Assembly: GCA_021397835.1 (NCBI GenBank)
Contig: JAJFZO010000034.1
Coordinates: forward strand, 7,283,001-7,347,000
Direction: 5' to 3'
Length of the DNA stretch: 64,000 nucleotides
Source of the DNA: Moringa oleifera
Lineage: Eukaryota; Streptophyta; Magnoliopsida; Brassicales; Moringaceae
Under the pieces are notes generated by a model, which made no database searches, had not been told where the DNA came from, and saw only the letters and a program-made list of their open reading frames with translations. This document shows, piece after piece, positions 1-10,979 of the stretch (position 1 is the stretch's first letter; every line of letters starts with the position of its first letter). The position numbers and the translations under genes were made by a program.

Positions 1-62
1 TGGGCTGACTCCATAGATCATGTAACTCTGTAATTGGGCTGGGCTGATCTGGGCTGGGCTGA
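1..62. repeat. GGGCT-type simple repeat
   Basis: Short runs of gggct/gagct pentamers (1-7 and 36-62) flank a short unique stretch, just upstream of the nucleotidyltransferase fragment. It is the only GC-rich simple repeat in this AT-rich window. Equivalent runs are at 29841-29916 and 52922-52997, with different repeat numbers. Confidence 0.7.
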
Positions 63-84
63 CTGCAGCTCTCATGTAAACAGG

Positions 85-297
85 ACTGCATTGGGCTCGG
101 CTGGACTGATTGCATATGGCGTGTGTCCAGTTCCAGTTGCCTATGGTAATGTGCTTTCTCCTTCTGGTGCTGCCCTACCATCTGTAGTAATGATGTATCC
201 ATATAATCAGGATATCGGCTATGGTTCTTCTGCTGAGTGCTTTGAGTTTGGGTCTCTCCAAACTGTGCATTTCTCAGGCACGGATAGGCATTATTAA
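85..297 (+). pseudogene. Nucleotidyltransferase (PAP/OAS1-like) C-terminal fragment, copy 1
   Basis: The reading frame carries a segment with VVMMYPYNQDIGYGSSAE, then EFGSLQTVHFSG. From memory this matches the C-terminal tail of a plant family of nucleotidyltransferases with a PAP/OAS1 substrate-binding domain (At3g51620-like), where a VVMMYPYD..GYGSPAEQLEFGSLGPV.FSG motif is conserved. The frame stops shortly after the motif, where family members continue, and no catalytic domain lies upstream, so this is a broken fragment. The family assignment rests on motif recall and is less certain than those of COP1 and DExH7. It recurs at 29941-30153 and 53019-53231. Confidence 0.5.
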
Positions 298-1535
298 GGA
301 TCAGATCAACCCTCTTCCTCCAACTTGGGAGGTAATTGCTCTGTTCTTTATATTAAATGCCAAGTTTACTCCATTGGAGCTATTAACTAATAAGGATGTT
401 CTTCTAGAGGTTTCCATAGATGACTCCTGGTTTCTCTTATAACCGTGCTTACTAGAAAACGAGACATTCTTTTAGCTAGAGGGCATTGCAAGCTTAGAAT
501 AGCTTCAGATTGGTATGTATGAGCCAAGCTTAATCTCAGTCTTTAACTCATGAAATTTTGCATCTATACCAAACAGCAATTTTAGTGGTTTAATAGACTA
601 AGTGCTGAGCTACTTCAGCCTGTTCATCATTTTATTCTACTAAGAAAATCTGGTAGCAAAAGATTGAGCTCAGGCATGCAGGACACTTCTTTCTTTCTAT
701 GGGACAGGTTGAAATGTCTCTCTACCATCTTGTTTCTTTTAAAGCTCTATTTCCTGCTAATGCATATTTTGTTTCCAGTAACTACTTGCATTCCTGAAAA
801 AACATAAATTTATACATGTTCTTGACTAACCAGATAGCAATATAGCCAATGTTGACAATGTTTCTGATGTGAGCAAAGTGAGATTGAACAATTCCATGAT
901 GGTGTCTTGCATTAACTGAAACTAGCACCTTCTGCATTCCCAAATACCAGTAATATGGGAAAGTCGAGCAGCCTCACTCTTGCAAGGTTGATTTTGGGTC
1001 TCTGCATCAGGTGCTATGGTCAAAAGTTTATTTAATTTAACGTCAACAAAAACTTTTTTATATATTTATATGATTTTTCTGGAATTTTAGGCTTCAACAT
1101 CTAACGTAACTTTGAAGCTTCATTTAAATTATATTAAGTTTGCATGTGTATTTTTTCTCGCTGAACTCTAAAAATCTGCCTGCACCACATTGGGTGCCTT
1201 CAGCTTCATGATTGTGCTGGTACAGTCTTAACTAAGTTTAATCTGACTATTGTTACGTGACAATACTTTTGACGTTTGTTTTTATCTTAATATTGTTCCC
1301 TGATTATCATTAGCAGGTTTTTTATTTTAGTTTTAATTTCTGACCAAGAGGAGGAATCAATAAGAGGTGCGATATTGTTCATAATTGACTTTTCCGTTTC
1401 TGATAGAGGAGGGGAGCAGCATTTATGGCTTATGAAGCACAATCTGAAGCACTGCCCAAATCGAACTACTTGTTCTATGAAAAGGCTTGGCAAGCCGAGT
1501 ACTTTATTAATTTTATTATGCGTTCATGCTAATGG
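298..1535. other. Non-coding stretch between NTase and COP1 fragments
   Basis: This AT-rich DNA has no convincing gene. Short frames on both strands (221-442 plus; 1287-1493 minus) overlap one another and have no recognisable motif. The stretch is nearly identical in copy 2 (30154-31391), and in copy 3 about 255 bp of it is deleted. The last 150 bases may be upstream COP1 intron or exon decay, but I could not match them. Confidence 0.5.
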
Positions 1536-1874
1536 GTTAACATGGAGAAAAACAACACCTCATACTCATTCATGGGGACTCACAATAACTGTTAGCAGCC
1601 ACTACATCGCATGTGGCAGTGAAACAAACCAAGTATACATCTACGATAAGGTAAGAAAACACTTCAAGTGGTGGTTGATGTTTATGCATATTAGCTTGAA
1701 AACTAAGTGGTATAAGGTGCCATGCTGCAGGAAGTCTCCAAACTTGTGACATGGCATGGATTTGGCTCACCTGATATGGATGATAACGATGAAAATGCAG
1801 GATCTTACTTCATCAGTGCTGTGTGCTGGAAGAGTGACTCCCCTACCATATAGCTGCTAGTGCTTGCTACTTGA
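1536..1874 (+). pseudogene. COP1: COP1 C-terminal WD40 exons, broken, copy 1
   Basis: COP1 is the RING/WD40 E3 ligase subunit that targets light-signalling factors. Two exons of its last WD40 blades are visible. The first ends IACGSETNQVYIYDK at 1650 and is followed by a GT donor (1651) and a CAG acceptor (1728-1730). The second (1731-1850) reads EVSKLVTWHGFGSPDMDD and ends SYFISAVCWKSDSPTI. A TAG at 1851 interrupts it, and the conserved codons that normally follow SPTM are missing. The final residues resemble the COP1 terminus (LLVLAT, stop at 1872). The 5' part before GLT is scrambled. The intron is kept, so this is a genomic fragment and not a retrocopy. RING, coiled-coil and most blades are absent, so it cannot be functional. 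Confidence 0.85.
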
Positions 1875-2866
1875 AACAATTAGAGAAGGCATAGTATTTT
1901 AGTAGGAAAACATTAAGCGAAAAGTTTTTGTTGTTCATTGTTCACAGCTATAGCTACTTGCGTATATAATTTATTGGAAGTGCAAAGTAAGAGATACTCT
2001 CTTTAACTTGATGAGGCCTCGGTTTTGTAAATTCCGTAAATTTTGGAAACTTTTGATAAATGCATTTTTAATTTTGGCTGCTTTTTTTTTTTTATATAGT
2101 GAATTATGTGCATGAGAAATTTTTTACCACTAATTTATATTTCTTCTTATAGTTTATGAGTGGACTACCAAGATCTAGGAATTTGAAACGGTTTTCGCAA
2201 GGTCAGTAGGAGGGGAGCTAGTCGCATGGTCATAGTCAAGATTTGGAATGGGAAAATGAAAATTAATGAGGATGATCCCTCATCTTATATTTTGATATGT
2301 TTGGCGGGAGAGGAACAGGAAGGCCATTGATAATATTGAGACACCAGTAGTTATTTTGAAAGAATTATGGTTAGAGTTCTGAAGTTGTGGAATTAGGAAT
2401 TTTTTTTTTTTAAGTGAGGAAGATATAGTTGACTTTATAGATTTACTAATGTCTAAAGCCTAATTATACATGTAATAGTTGCACCCTTTTAGTGCGCAAT
2501 AAATACCATCTTTCTAGTTTTGAATGGCTTTTACAGCAACTCTAGCAGTTGCTTCTGTCTTATTTTATAGCCCAAACAATTTTGTTTAATTGTTCTGTCA
2601 CCTCATCAAAGTTTATTGCTATCTTAGCTGTTCTTTTCATAGTTTATTAATAAATATAATAATGAAAATGGTTAATTAAGCAACATCTTAGTATAGTTTT
2701 GTAGCTTGGATAAATGGGAGAGACGGTAAATATTAACTTTCATAATGGCTACTACATAAAAAAATATTTTCATCAATATTGAAATAGAATATAAGATGAT
2801 AATTTGGATCATACCTCAAGAAAAGAAAAGAAAATAAACCAAGACAAATTTTAAAACTTAATCTAT
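1875..2866. other. AT-rich non-coding stretch after COP1 fragment
   Basis: No gene is visible. The first part may be former COP1 3' flank. Poly-T runs (about 2086 and 2400) differ in length from those in copy 2, a normal slippage difference. Recurs at 31727-32711 and is deleted in copy 3. Confidence 0.5.
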
Positions 2867-3113
2867 AAGTTGAACAAATATTTTCAAGCAAAATAGAAAA
2901 AAATTGAACAATTAAACCCAGTCTAACTAGTAATGTTCATTATATTACCTCTACAAGTGAGTGGATATCATGTGTCAGAGCATGTTAACAAGTTGAACAA
3001 ATATTTTCAGGCAAAATAGAAAAAAATTGAACAATTAAACCCAGTTTAACTAGTAATGTTCATTATATTACCTCTACAAGTGAGAGGATATCATGTGCCA
3101 GAGAGCATGTTAA
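2867..3113. repeat. 123 bp direct tandem duplication, copy 1
   Basis: Two units (2867-2989 and 2990-3113) each start aagttgaacaaatattttca and end near gagcatgttaa. They differ at a handful of positions and a 2 bp indel. Also present at 32712-32958. Single-event tandem duplication in non-coding DNA. Confidence 0.85.
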
Positions 3114-4890
3114 AGTCACCATTAGTTTGTCCTGCCAAGTATAGGCCTGATTTTGAATCCTAGACAACTATAATTGAAGAGGTTACAATGACATATTCAA
3201 AGTCCAAGCAACAAAAAGGAAAGAGTAACATAGGAAAATAAAAAAGTCATCTGACTAGTAACAAGATTGGCATCACCATTATTTTTAAATACCAAATTAT
3301 CTTTAGGATGAGTTAGCCCATTTATTAGCTTGATGTCTCCAACAATTGCTCTAAGAATCAAAGGATACACTATCCTCAACTTCGGTACTAAAAGAAACTT
3401 TAAATCACTGAGGTTGACATTTACATTTGGTTTAACCTTTAAAAGCTCCATGAAACATATCTTGATGCAATCGATTGATTAAACAATTGAAACTTATATG
3501 TAAATTTTATTACCTTGGGGTTGCATCCTTGTAGCAGAAGGTATTGTACAAAACAATCGCGAAACATATCTTGATGCAACCAATTGGTTCATACCAACAC
3601 TTGGACCCATGGACTGATTTTTTGCCAACTATTAAAAGGTGTAAGTAGCCTTACATCTTCAAGAATGATGTCATTAATTTCATGAAGTGTAAATGTCCTT
3701 GGTACCACTTGAATTCATAAAGTAACAAAGTTTGCTTTATTTCACCATAAATTTCTACAAATTATTGATGGTTACACCATAATTCTGATTGAAGGGAGAA
3801 TAAAGGCTTGTATACCTTAAGAACACGAGACTTTAAAGGATCAATGAAGCCCTAAACTGCGCCACTTATTACTATAAATAAAAAGAATAAAGAAAGATAG
3901 TATGAAGCTTTAATGATCACTAAGTGGTTTTAATTAGTAAGTGAAGGATTCTTTAGAATCAAATAATTGTTTATAACTTTTGCCTAATCAATTTGAGTCA
4001 TACAATATAATTTTGCAAGGAAGCATAACCATGTCTTTCTCATTGAAGATACTCTTGTGATATATTATACACATGCGACCTATAATCATTTAAGAGAAAA
4101 AAAAATTATCTTAATGAAATGTTCAATTTTATCTTAAATTACATTAAAATATTTTTTCTACCAGAGATTGGAAGTACAAGAATTAAAAACAAGATAAGCA
4201 GACGGATTCCAACTATAGCTTAATAAGATTTAAAGAGAAGATTGTGATTTATAAACTGTAGTTTGGTAGCAATTATATTGAAACCAATCCTCCAAACAAC
4301 CTTAAAAAAAAAAAAAAAAGATACATAGTTAACCTCATGATGACATAGTAATACGATAGAAAAATAACTGTGATTAAAAGGCCTTATTTCATAAATAGGA
4401 AGTAAGATTGCAAACCGGGCGGGGCCACGAATTTTTGAAATTGTTCAAGTTTAAATAATTTGCATTTTATTGTGTAAGTACATAGACATACCTATTGCTA
4501 ATAGCCTTCAGACATATCAAATAAATCAAAAAGAAAAATTGAAAAAAAAAAATACTCTATTGATCTTCTTGCAACACTCATGACCACATCAAGATACTCA
4601 AGAAAATATACAATCAAATTATATGTTTTCTCCAAAAAAGAAAATACATGTTTAGAGCTTGAATTCTCATTCTTTGCATTTTATGTGCAATAAAAAGTTA
4701 AATACAAATCAGGTTGATAATAAGTGTTAAAATAAAATAAAATAATTCAAGAAAATAAAAAGATTTGGGAAAAATAGAAAAGAATATCCAAAAAAAGGAA
4801 TAAATTAAAAAACATAAAAGGTGAAAAAATCAAATAAAATTTTAAAAAAATTGAAGAATGTACTGGAAATCAAACAATAGATAACGGGAA
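3114..4890. other. AT-rich segment with a possible unrecognised minus-strand gene remnant
   Basis: A minus frame of 84 residues at 3197-3451 includes VKPNVNVNLSDLKFLLVPKL and is unchanged except for one residue in copy 2. Consensus-like minus-strand splice donors occur at about 3511 (CAAG/GTAAT) and about 3814 (AAG/GTATA). I do not recognise the product. The phrase tgcaacatatcttgatg-like sequence recurs near 3460 and 3565. Conservation between copies only reflects recent duplication, so coding status is open. From 4490 onward it becomes A-rich. Confidence 0.3.
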
Positions 4891-5140
4891 TCAAAGAAAA
4901 TTGGAAAAGAAATCTAAGAAACTAAAGAAACAAAAAGAAAGTCAAATAAAATGAAGAAATTAAAAAAAAAAAGTTGCCAAATTAAAAAAGAGAAGAAAAG
5001 GAAGAAAAGGAAAAAAATAACAAAATAACAAAAATCAAAGAAAAGAGCATAATGGAGGAAAGTCCAAAAAAATGGAAGATCATCAAATGGAAGGAAAGAA
5101 AATATATCAAAAATCAAAAAAATATTTTTATCCAAAAAAA
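4890..5140. repeat. A-rich purine tract flanking 5S cluster
   Basis: The strand is almost pure A/G with 'aaagaaattaaaaa'-like words. It corresponds to 9377-9645, 34790-35035 and 55240-55492. It precedes each 5S cluster and appears to be decayed 5S spacer DNA. Lys-rich plus or Phe-rich minus frames here are compositional. Confidence 0.6.
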
Positions 5141-5209
5141 GGATGCAACTCGAGAATTTTCTAAAAGAAATCACTCATTCTGGTACTACTCTTGCCAAAG
5201 CACGCTTAA
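5141..5209 (-). pseudogene. 5S rRNA-like pseudogene, 3' half only (cluster alpha, element 1)
   Basis: Reading the minus strand, the 3' half of 5S is recognisable from the terminal TTGCATCC through the gtactactcttgcc region. Similarity stops at aagcacgctta, so the 5' half is lost. Partner elements are at 9648, 35036, 39539 and 55493, all truncated at the same place, so the truncation is old. Confidence 0.75.
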
Positions 5210-5271
5210 ATAATGAAAAGAAAAAAATAAATCAAAATAATAAAATCTATAAAAAAAATTTATGAAAGAAA

Positions 5272-5388
5272 GGTGCAACACAAGAATTTCTGAGGAGAAC
5301 TACCCATCCTAGTACTATTCTCGCTCAACCATATCTAACTTCGAAGTTCTTAGGGGATCCAATACATTATTACTAGTATGATTGAATG
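5272..5388 (-). pseudogene. 5S rRNA-like pseudogene (cluster alpha, element 2)
   Basis: Full-length 5S-like sequence in reverse complement: ggtgcaacac at the 3' end, cccatcctagtactattctc in the middle, aacttcgaagttct and ggatcc toward the 5' end. This is among the elements nearest canonical plant 5S, but it has base changes in both the A-box and the 3' arm and a degraded 5' end (attgaatg in place of atcgcacc). Confidence 0.85.
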
Positions 5389-5556
5389 TTAAAGTATAAA
5401 AAATATTAAAAATGAAAGAAAATAATGAAATTAATACAAAAAAGCAAAAATAATTAAAAACGATAGAAGAAAGAAACAAAAATAAATAAAAGATAATCAA
5501 AAGAAAAAAAATAAAAAATAATCAAATCCAAAAATACTTTTTTATGAGAAAAAGGA

Positions 5557-5676
5557 GGGTGCAATACCAGGATTTCCAAGCAACAATCACCCATCCTAGT
5601 GCTACTCTCGCCCAAGCTCGCTTATATTCAGAATTCTGATGGGATCCAACGCATTAGTACTTGTATGATCACACCT
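5557..5676 (-). pseudogene. 5S rRNA-like pseudogene (cluster alpha, element 3)
   Basis: Full-length and close to canonical: cccatcctagtgctactctc, cgcccaagctcgctta, tctgatgggatccaacgcat and tagta.ttgtatgatc are all readable. It keeps the IE/A-box core with one or two changes. The usual plant ggaggtcaccc is replaced by caacaatcaccc. Confidence 0.85.
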
Positions 5677-5852
5677 AAAAGTCTAAAAATTATTGAAAAT
5701 AAAAAAATGACCACTAAAAAGAAAAAAACATAACAAAGAAAAAGAAAAAAATATGTAAATAAATTAACATAAAACCAAACAAAATCTAAAGGAAGAAAAG
5801 AAAATAAATTAAAAATAACATATTAAAAAATAAATTTTTTGAAGATAAAGAT

Positions 5853-5963
5853 GGGTGCAACATGGGTATTTCCTAGAACGAACCACTCATCTTACTACTA
5901 CTCTCACTCTTAACTTCGGAGTTGTAATACGATCCAGTGCATCAATGCTGATATGGTCGCACC
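5853..5963 (-). pseudogene. 5S rRNA-like pseudogene (cluster alpha, element 4)
   Basis: Starts gggtgcaacatggg and ends tatggtcgcacc. About 10 bases are missing where the A-box should be: the sequence jumps from ctctcactc to ttaacttcgg. Loss of the A-box core rules out normal TFIIIA-dependent transcription. Confidence 0.85.
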
Positions 5964-6079
5964 AAAAAAATTCAAAAAGTATTTCTATAAAAAAAAAATC
6001 AAAAAGCATTGAAAATGAAAAGATGAAATAATAAAAAAGAAAAGAAGATAATGAATAAAAATATTTTTATGAGAATAAT

Positions 6080-6197
6080 GGTGCAACATAAGGATTTCCT
6101 AGAAGGAATCACCCATTCTAGTACTACTTATGCTCAACCACGCTTAACTTCAGGTTCTAATGTAATCTAATATATTAATGTTGGTATAATTGTACTC
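6080..6197 (-). pseudogene. 5S rRNA-like pseudogene (cluster alpha, element 5)
   Basis: Full-length but diverged: gtgcaacataaggatttcc, tagtactacttatgctcaac, cacgcttaacttcagg. The 5' quarter is heavily changed (taatctaatatattaatg). Counterparts at 10980, 36000 and 40912. Confidence 0.8.
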
Positions 6198-9040
6198 AAA
6201 ATTTTAAAAAAATATTAAAAGAAAACAAGAAAGAAAATTAAAAAAAAGACATAAAGGAGGCAAATACAAAAAATAAAATTAAAAATAAAATGAAAGATCA
6301 TCAAATTAAGAAAAAGATACAAATTCAAAAATGTTTTTTATCCAAAGTAAAGGGATGCGACATGAGAAATTTTTTTTAAAAAACATGAAGAGAAATCGAA
6401 AAAAGCTAAAAAAAAAACTAAAAATAATCTAAAGAATAGATAAAATACAAAAATATGAATAAAATCTTTACAAAGGAAATAACTGAAAGTGAACAACAAA
6501 AATATCAAAAAAACAAAAGAAAATAGATTAAATTCTACCAAAAATTATGTAAACACGAAATGATCTAACACAGTGGCATGCCTTCATAAATACAATTATG
6601 AGATTTGAAGATAAAACAAAGGAACATCACTCTAGATGTCACTTGAAGAATAACGGGTCACTCCTTTTATCTACTTTAACTCCTCTGTCTTCCTCTCCAC
6701 CTTTCTTCCTATCCAAGAAAAATTATGGTAAAGTTTTCATTCAATGTTGGAAAAGTTTGATAAGATTAGCTCCAATAAGACCATCTTTCCTATAAAAGCA
6801 CTAGCACAAAAATACTTTTGTCACTAATAACAAATGGATTTAGATGAAAGTCTTAATTAGAAAGCATTTCAATGTACAAAATCCTATGACTTGAATTTCA
6901 AAGTCCAAGCACCAGATTTAGGCGTTTCAAATGTAATCTACCTATCAAAGCCTCTAACTAGCATAATTACTACCAACAAAATTTGGTGCCGACATATTCA
7001 AGTAATAAAAAATAAATGCTGTAGAAACCATATCAGAGGAGTTACTGAAAACTAAATAAAAATCAGAAAATGGCATATTTCTATAATAGAACCATCATCA
7101 TGAACCAAGACGGAGAACAAAAGACAAAAGAGTTAGCCAAGTTACTTCCTATTAAGACCTAATGATAAACTAGCAAGAACAATGTAGGTACCAAATGCCA
7201 TAAATGGGATGTATAAGTCTGTGGCATCATATCATAAACTGAGGGCTTATAGGAGAGCCTTGCTTCTATTAGCCCAGATATTCTCATCCAATGGTCCTGA
7301 CAGGAAAACAAAAAAAAAATTATGGGGAAAGAAAAAAGGTACCAACAATAAAATTTAAAAAGGATATCGACTTACCTTGTGTAAGAATAAAAATGAGACA
7401 ACCTTCAACTTATTCCTCACATAACGATCATTTACTTGAAAGTAGTATTATGGATCAAAGAAGGAGCTACTTATATGTTCAGTTCAGAATCATTAAAAAA
7501 AAAACATGTAACAATTGATAACTAACGAATCAAATCAAAGGAGAAATTAAAAAAAAAAAAAAGAAAACCAACAAAATCTAAAAAAGTTATAAAATATCTC
7601 ATAGCAACTTATGTTTAACAAGAAATGGATAAACATGTAAGAATCCATACCTGCAACTAGTAGAGAAGCAATAACTTCCTGTTTGGATAGTGCAATTTTT
7701 TGCTGCCACTGAGACCAGTCCTCTTTTATGCATGACAAAAAGTAGCATTACTCTCAGGCGTTACAAAATAACCTTCCTCCATGGGCACCATCAAATCCTT
7801 TATAACATTGCATGCATCACGTTTTCTTGTATTAAGGTACCTTCAAAATCAAACGATTTGCCCATAAAGCAAGACATTTAAATTTCATTGAATAGAAGGC
7901 AGCTCCATTTGTATGGCTTATCCACATGAGGTTTAAACTTCTGCCCATTTTCTTCCCTTTTTGTATATTAAAAGTTCATCTTATAAACTAAATGATCTAT
8001 GTAAACATGGTTAGACAAATAAACCATTAGGTTATCTAAACATTAGTATATTTCAATAAGCATCTCAATACTCACCAAAGCTTTTTTCTGAAGTGAAAAA
8101 TCCTCTAAGTGGAGCATCTTTTTATTCTATTTAATCTGTATATGGAGCAACTTATTGAAATCAGATGACAAATATTAGGCACAAAAAATCGTAATCAGAA
8201 ATATTAATTTCCCAATCTAGCAGCCAAGAACATTCCATAAAACTAAAATATTTGCAGAAAGCTCAAAAATAAAAACCAAATAAAATAAGGAGAATAAGCA
8301 ACTTACTTGTATGCACATGCATCATTAACAGTCCAAACAAGCCAATTCAAGTCAATTGCGTGTATAGTAAAATCAATTTCAGTCAGTTGATCCGACTTTT
8401 ATTTGAGAAGAAAAATAATCAGACAAACTCTTGTAAGTAGGCAGCGTACAATATCTCAGAGGCACTTCCACTTACATTATTTTTTGGCAGTATACTGTTA
8501 AGAGCTCACAGAGTTAATGAGTTTTAAACATAGTGTTGTGCGTCCAAATATAAGTTAAAGCAACTAGATAAAATTCTCATAAGGAATTATATCAAAACTT
8601 ATCACTAATCCAATAACTCATGAAAGTCAAAGCATGCCTTCTACAAAATTCAATATTTCAAATAACTGTAACAAAAAGTTGTCATAAATACAAAAGCTTC
8701 TAACTGTATTTAAAAAGCTTGTAACATCTCCCAAACATGATAGACAGATGAGAGCTTCCATAAACGCTATTTCTTTTAGTTAAGCGTTTTCTTATAAGTT
8801 TAATAATCTCAGTGGCGAATTTTACTTAGCAACTCTATCAACATACTAAACTCATTTATGAACTTGTTAAAACATTGTAAAAGCAACCTAGTGGTTATAT
8901 AATTCTTGAATAGTCATTAGAAAGGAAGGCATAATGTCTTCATAAAAACAAATATATGTCATTTTTATTTTCTCTGGTCTTTCCAATAAGTGCGAATATC
9001 CTTATTCTCTTAACAACTTTATTGACCTTTCAAAAAAAAA
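6198..9040. other. Low-repeat AT-rich segment, copy 1 alpha
   Basis: A roughly 2.5 kb stretch without 5S elements. It matches 11098-13617 (more diverged) and, in copy 2, 36119-38950 and 41030-43540. Several consensus-like splice donors lie on the minus strand (GCAG/GTATGG at about 7650; CAAG/GTAAGT at about 7372; ACAA/GTAAGT near 8305), suggesting the remnant of a multi-exon minus-strand gene. The only protein-like piece is described separately. Compared with the beta copy it has about 160 extra bases near 6965-7125. Confidence 0.4.
7651..7880 (-). pseudogene. Unrecognised gene remnant, putative exon (alpha)
   Basis: Minus-strand reading gives KDLMVPMEEGYFVTPESN in one frame and, after a shift, KEDWSQWQQKIALSKQEV followed by ASLLVA and a GCAG/GTATGG donor at 7650. 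The beta copy near 12457-12690 keeps KDLMVPMERAYFEAS and SKQEVI, with its own lesions. Retention of protein-like words across two diverged copies plus a donor suggests a decayed exon. I do not recognise the family. Confidence 0.25.
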
Positions 9041-9647
9041 AAACAAAAATAAAAACAAAAAACAAAAGAACTAAGTTGCATTCTCGAAATGGACAAAATA
9101 TTGAAAGCCTTTTTAAAAAAATCGAAGAAACTCGAGGAAAGAAATAGAAGAAAATAAAATAAATAAAGTTCTAAAAGATTTTGAAAATCATATGAAAATA
9201 AATTAAGTAAAATGCAATATAAAAAATAAAAAATCTAGAAAAAATAAACTAACATAACATAAAAAAAAAAGCAATATTATAAAAAAAACATAAAAGATTA
9301 AAAAAATACTAAAGAAAATCAAATGAAATTAAAAAAAATCTAAGAATATACTAAAAATCAAACAATAAAGAAAGTGAATCAAAGAAAATTCAAAAAGAAA
9401 TCTAACAAAATTGAAGAAACAAAAAGAACATCCAATAAAATGAAGAAATTAGAAACAAGTTTTCGAAATTAAAAAAGATAAGAAAGGAAAGAGGAGGAAA
9501 TGAAGAAGGGTAAAAATAAAACAAGTAAAAAAATCAAAGAAAGGAGCATAATGGAGGAAATGCAAAAAAAGAAAATGAAAGATCATCGAATAGAAGAAAA
9601 GAAATAAATCAAAAATCAAAAAATATTTTTTTTTAGAAAAAAAAGAA
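9041..9647. repeat. A-rich tract before 5S cluster beta, copy 1
   Basis: Strongly A-rich with few pyrimidines; corresponds to the tract at 4500-5140 (offset about 4.5 kb). It marks the start of the internal second copy (beta) of the A-rich/5S/low-repeat unit. No gene seen. Confidence 0.6.
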
Positions 9648-9713
9648 ATGCAGCACTAGAATTTTCTAGAGGAATAACCCATCCTAGTACCACTCTCGCC
9701 AAAGCACGCATAA
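9648..9713 (-). pseudogene. 5S rRNA-like pseudogene, 3' half only (cluster beta, element 1)
   Basis: Counterpart of 5141-5209, truncated at the same point after aaagcacgca. The middle portion ataacccatcctagtaccac is close to canonical 5S complement. Confidence 0.75.
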
Positions 9714-9776
9714 ATAATCAAAAAGATAAAAAAATCAAAAATAATAAAATCTAAAAATATTTGTTTATAAACAGAA

Positions 9777-9888
9777 GGGTGCAATAGGATTTCTCAAGAG
9801 AACCACCCATCCTAGTACTATTCTCGCTCAACCACGTCTAACTTCTGAGTTCTTATGGGATTCGATGCATTAGAGCTGGTATGATGAA
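9777..9888 (-). pseudogene. 5S rRNA-like pseudogene (cluster beta, element 2)
   Basis: Near full length: cacccatcctagtactattc, ctaacttctgagttcttatg and ctggtatgat are readable. About four bases are missing near the 3' end (gtgcaataggattt), and the 5' end reads atgaaat rather than cgcaccc. Confidence 0.85.
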
Positions 9889-10076
9889 ATATAAAAATTC
9901 AAAAAAATATTGAAAATGAAAGAAAAAATAATATTAGTATCAAAAAAATAGAAGAGGATGATGAAAAAAAGATAAAAAAAACAAAAATAAAATAAATAAA
10001 ACAAAAGATAATCAAAGAAAAAAGAAAAAAATTAAAATCTAAAATTAAAAATTATATTTTTATCAAAAAAAAAAAG

Positions 10077-10197
10077 AGTGTGCAATACGAGGATTTTTAA
10101 GGAGAAATTACCCATCCTAGTACTATTCTCCCCCAATCAAGCTCAACTTCAAATTTCTGATGGGATCTGGTGCATTAATACTGGTACGATCGCACTC
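10077..10197 (-). pseudogene. 5S rRNA-like pseudogene (cluster beta, element 3)
   Basis: Full-length. The 5' end is one of the best preserved in the window (tgggatctggtgcattaata then ctggtacgatcgcactc). The A-box region is altered (cccaatcaagctcaact) and the 3' arm has aggagaaattaccc. Confidence 0.85.
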
Positions 10198-10352
10198 AAA
10201 AATCTAAAAATTATCAAAAATAAATAAAAAAGAAATAAAACTTAATAGAGAAAAACATAAAAATAAATTAAAATAAAACAAAAAATATTATAAAGAAAGA
10301 AAAATAAATAAATAATAATAGATTAGAAAAAAGATTTTATAAAAAAAAGAAT

Positions 10353-10472
10353 GGTGCAAACATGAATATTTCCTAGAAGGAACCACTTATCCTAATACTA
10401 CTCTCACCCAAGCATGTTTGACTTGGGAGTTCTAGTGGTATCTAGTGCATCAATGCTGGTATGATCGCACCC
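10353..10472 (-). pseudogene. 5S rRNA-like pseudogene (cluster beta, element 4)
   Basis: Full-length, with ctagaaggaacca in the 3' arm and gcatcaatgctggtatgatc then gcaccc at the 5' end. The tagaaggaacca signature links it to the type B elements of the dense arrays and suggests it is close to their ancestor. Confidence 0.85.
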
Positions 10473-10707
10473 TAAAAAATAAAATCAAATAAATAAATAA
10501 CAAAATCTAAAAAGAATGGTGTAAACATGAGCATTTATATCAAAAAAATTTAAAATTATTGAAAATGAAAACATAAAATCATAAAAAAGAAAAGAACATA
10601 ATGGAAAAAAAAATACAAAAAAGAAACAAAGATAAAATGAAAAATGAAAGATTGTCAAATAAATAAATAACAAAATCTAAAAATATTATTTTGTCAAAAC
10701 GAAAAAT

Positions 10708-10824
10708 GGTACAATACGAGGATTTTCCAAGAGGAATCACCCATCTTAGTACTACTCTCATCCAAGCACCCTCAACTTTGCAGTTCAAATGGGATCGATG
10801 CTTACTATTAGTATGATCGCACTC
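10708..10824 (-). pseudogene. 5S rRNA-like pseudogene (cluster beta, element 5; type A-like)
   Basis: Carries the type A signatures gaggaatcacccatcttag, ctttgcagttcaaatggga and cgatgcttactatta. It has no counterpart in cluster alpha, so beta gained, or alpha lost, this element. It probably represents an early type A form. Confidence 0.85.
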
Positions 10825-10979
10825 AAAAATTCAAAAAAATTTGAAAATTAAAAAAAAGGTCATAAATAAGAAAAAAGTATAATGGAAAAAAATACAAAAA
10901 AGAAAATAAAAACAAAATATTATGAAAAAAATATAAATAATAAAATAATAAAATAAACAAATATTTTTATAAGAATAAA

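Noticed and set aside
221..442. 73-codon plus-strand frame after the NTase fragment
   Set aside because: Overlaps the NTase frame in another phase; no recognisable motif. A shifted continuation of NTase was considered but could not be supported.
1375..1535. Upstream extension of COP1 coding (SVSDRGGEQHLW...)
   Set aside because: It does not match COP1 blade sequence in any frame; another frame gives AYEAQSEALPKSNYLFYEKA, which looks protein-like but which I cannot assign. Left outside the COP1 call.
5557..5676. Functional 5S rRNA gene
   Set aside because: It is among the closest to canonical but has several changes in stem-forming parts and a disrupted C-box; neighbours are worse. No element looked intact.
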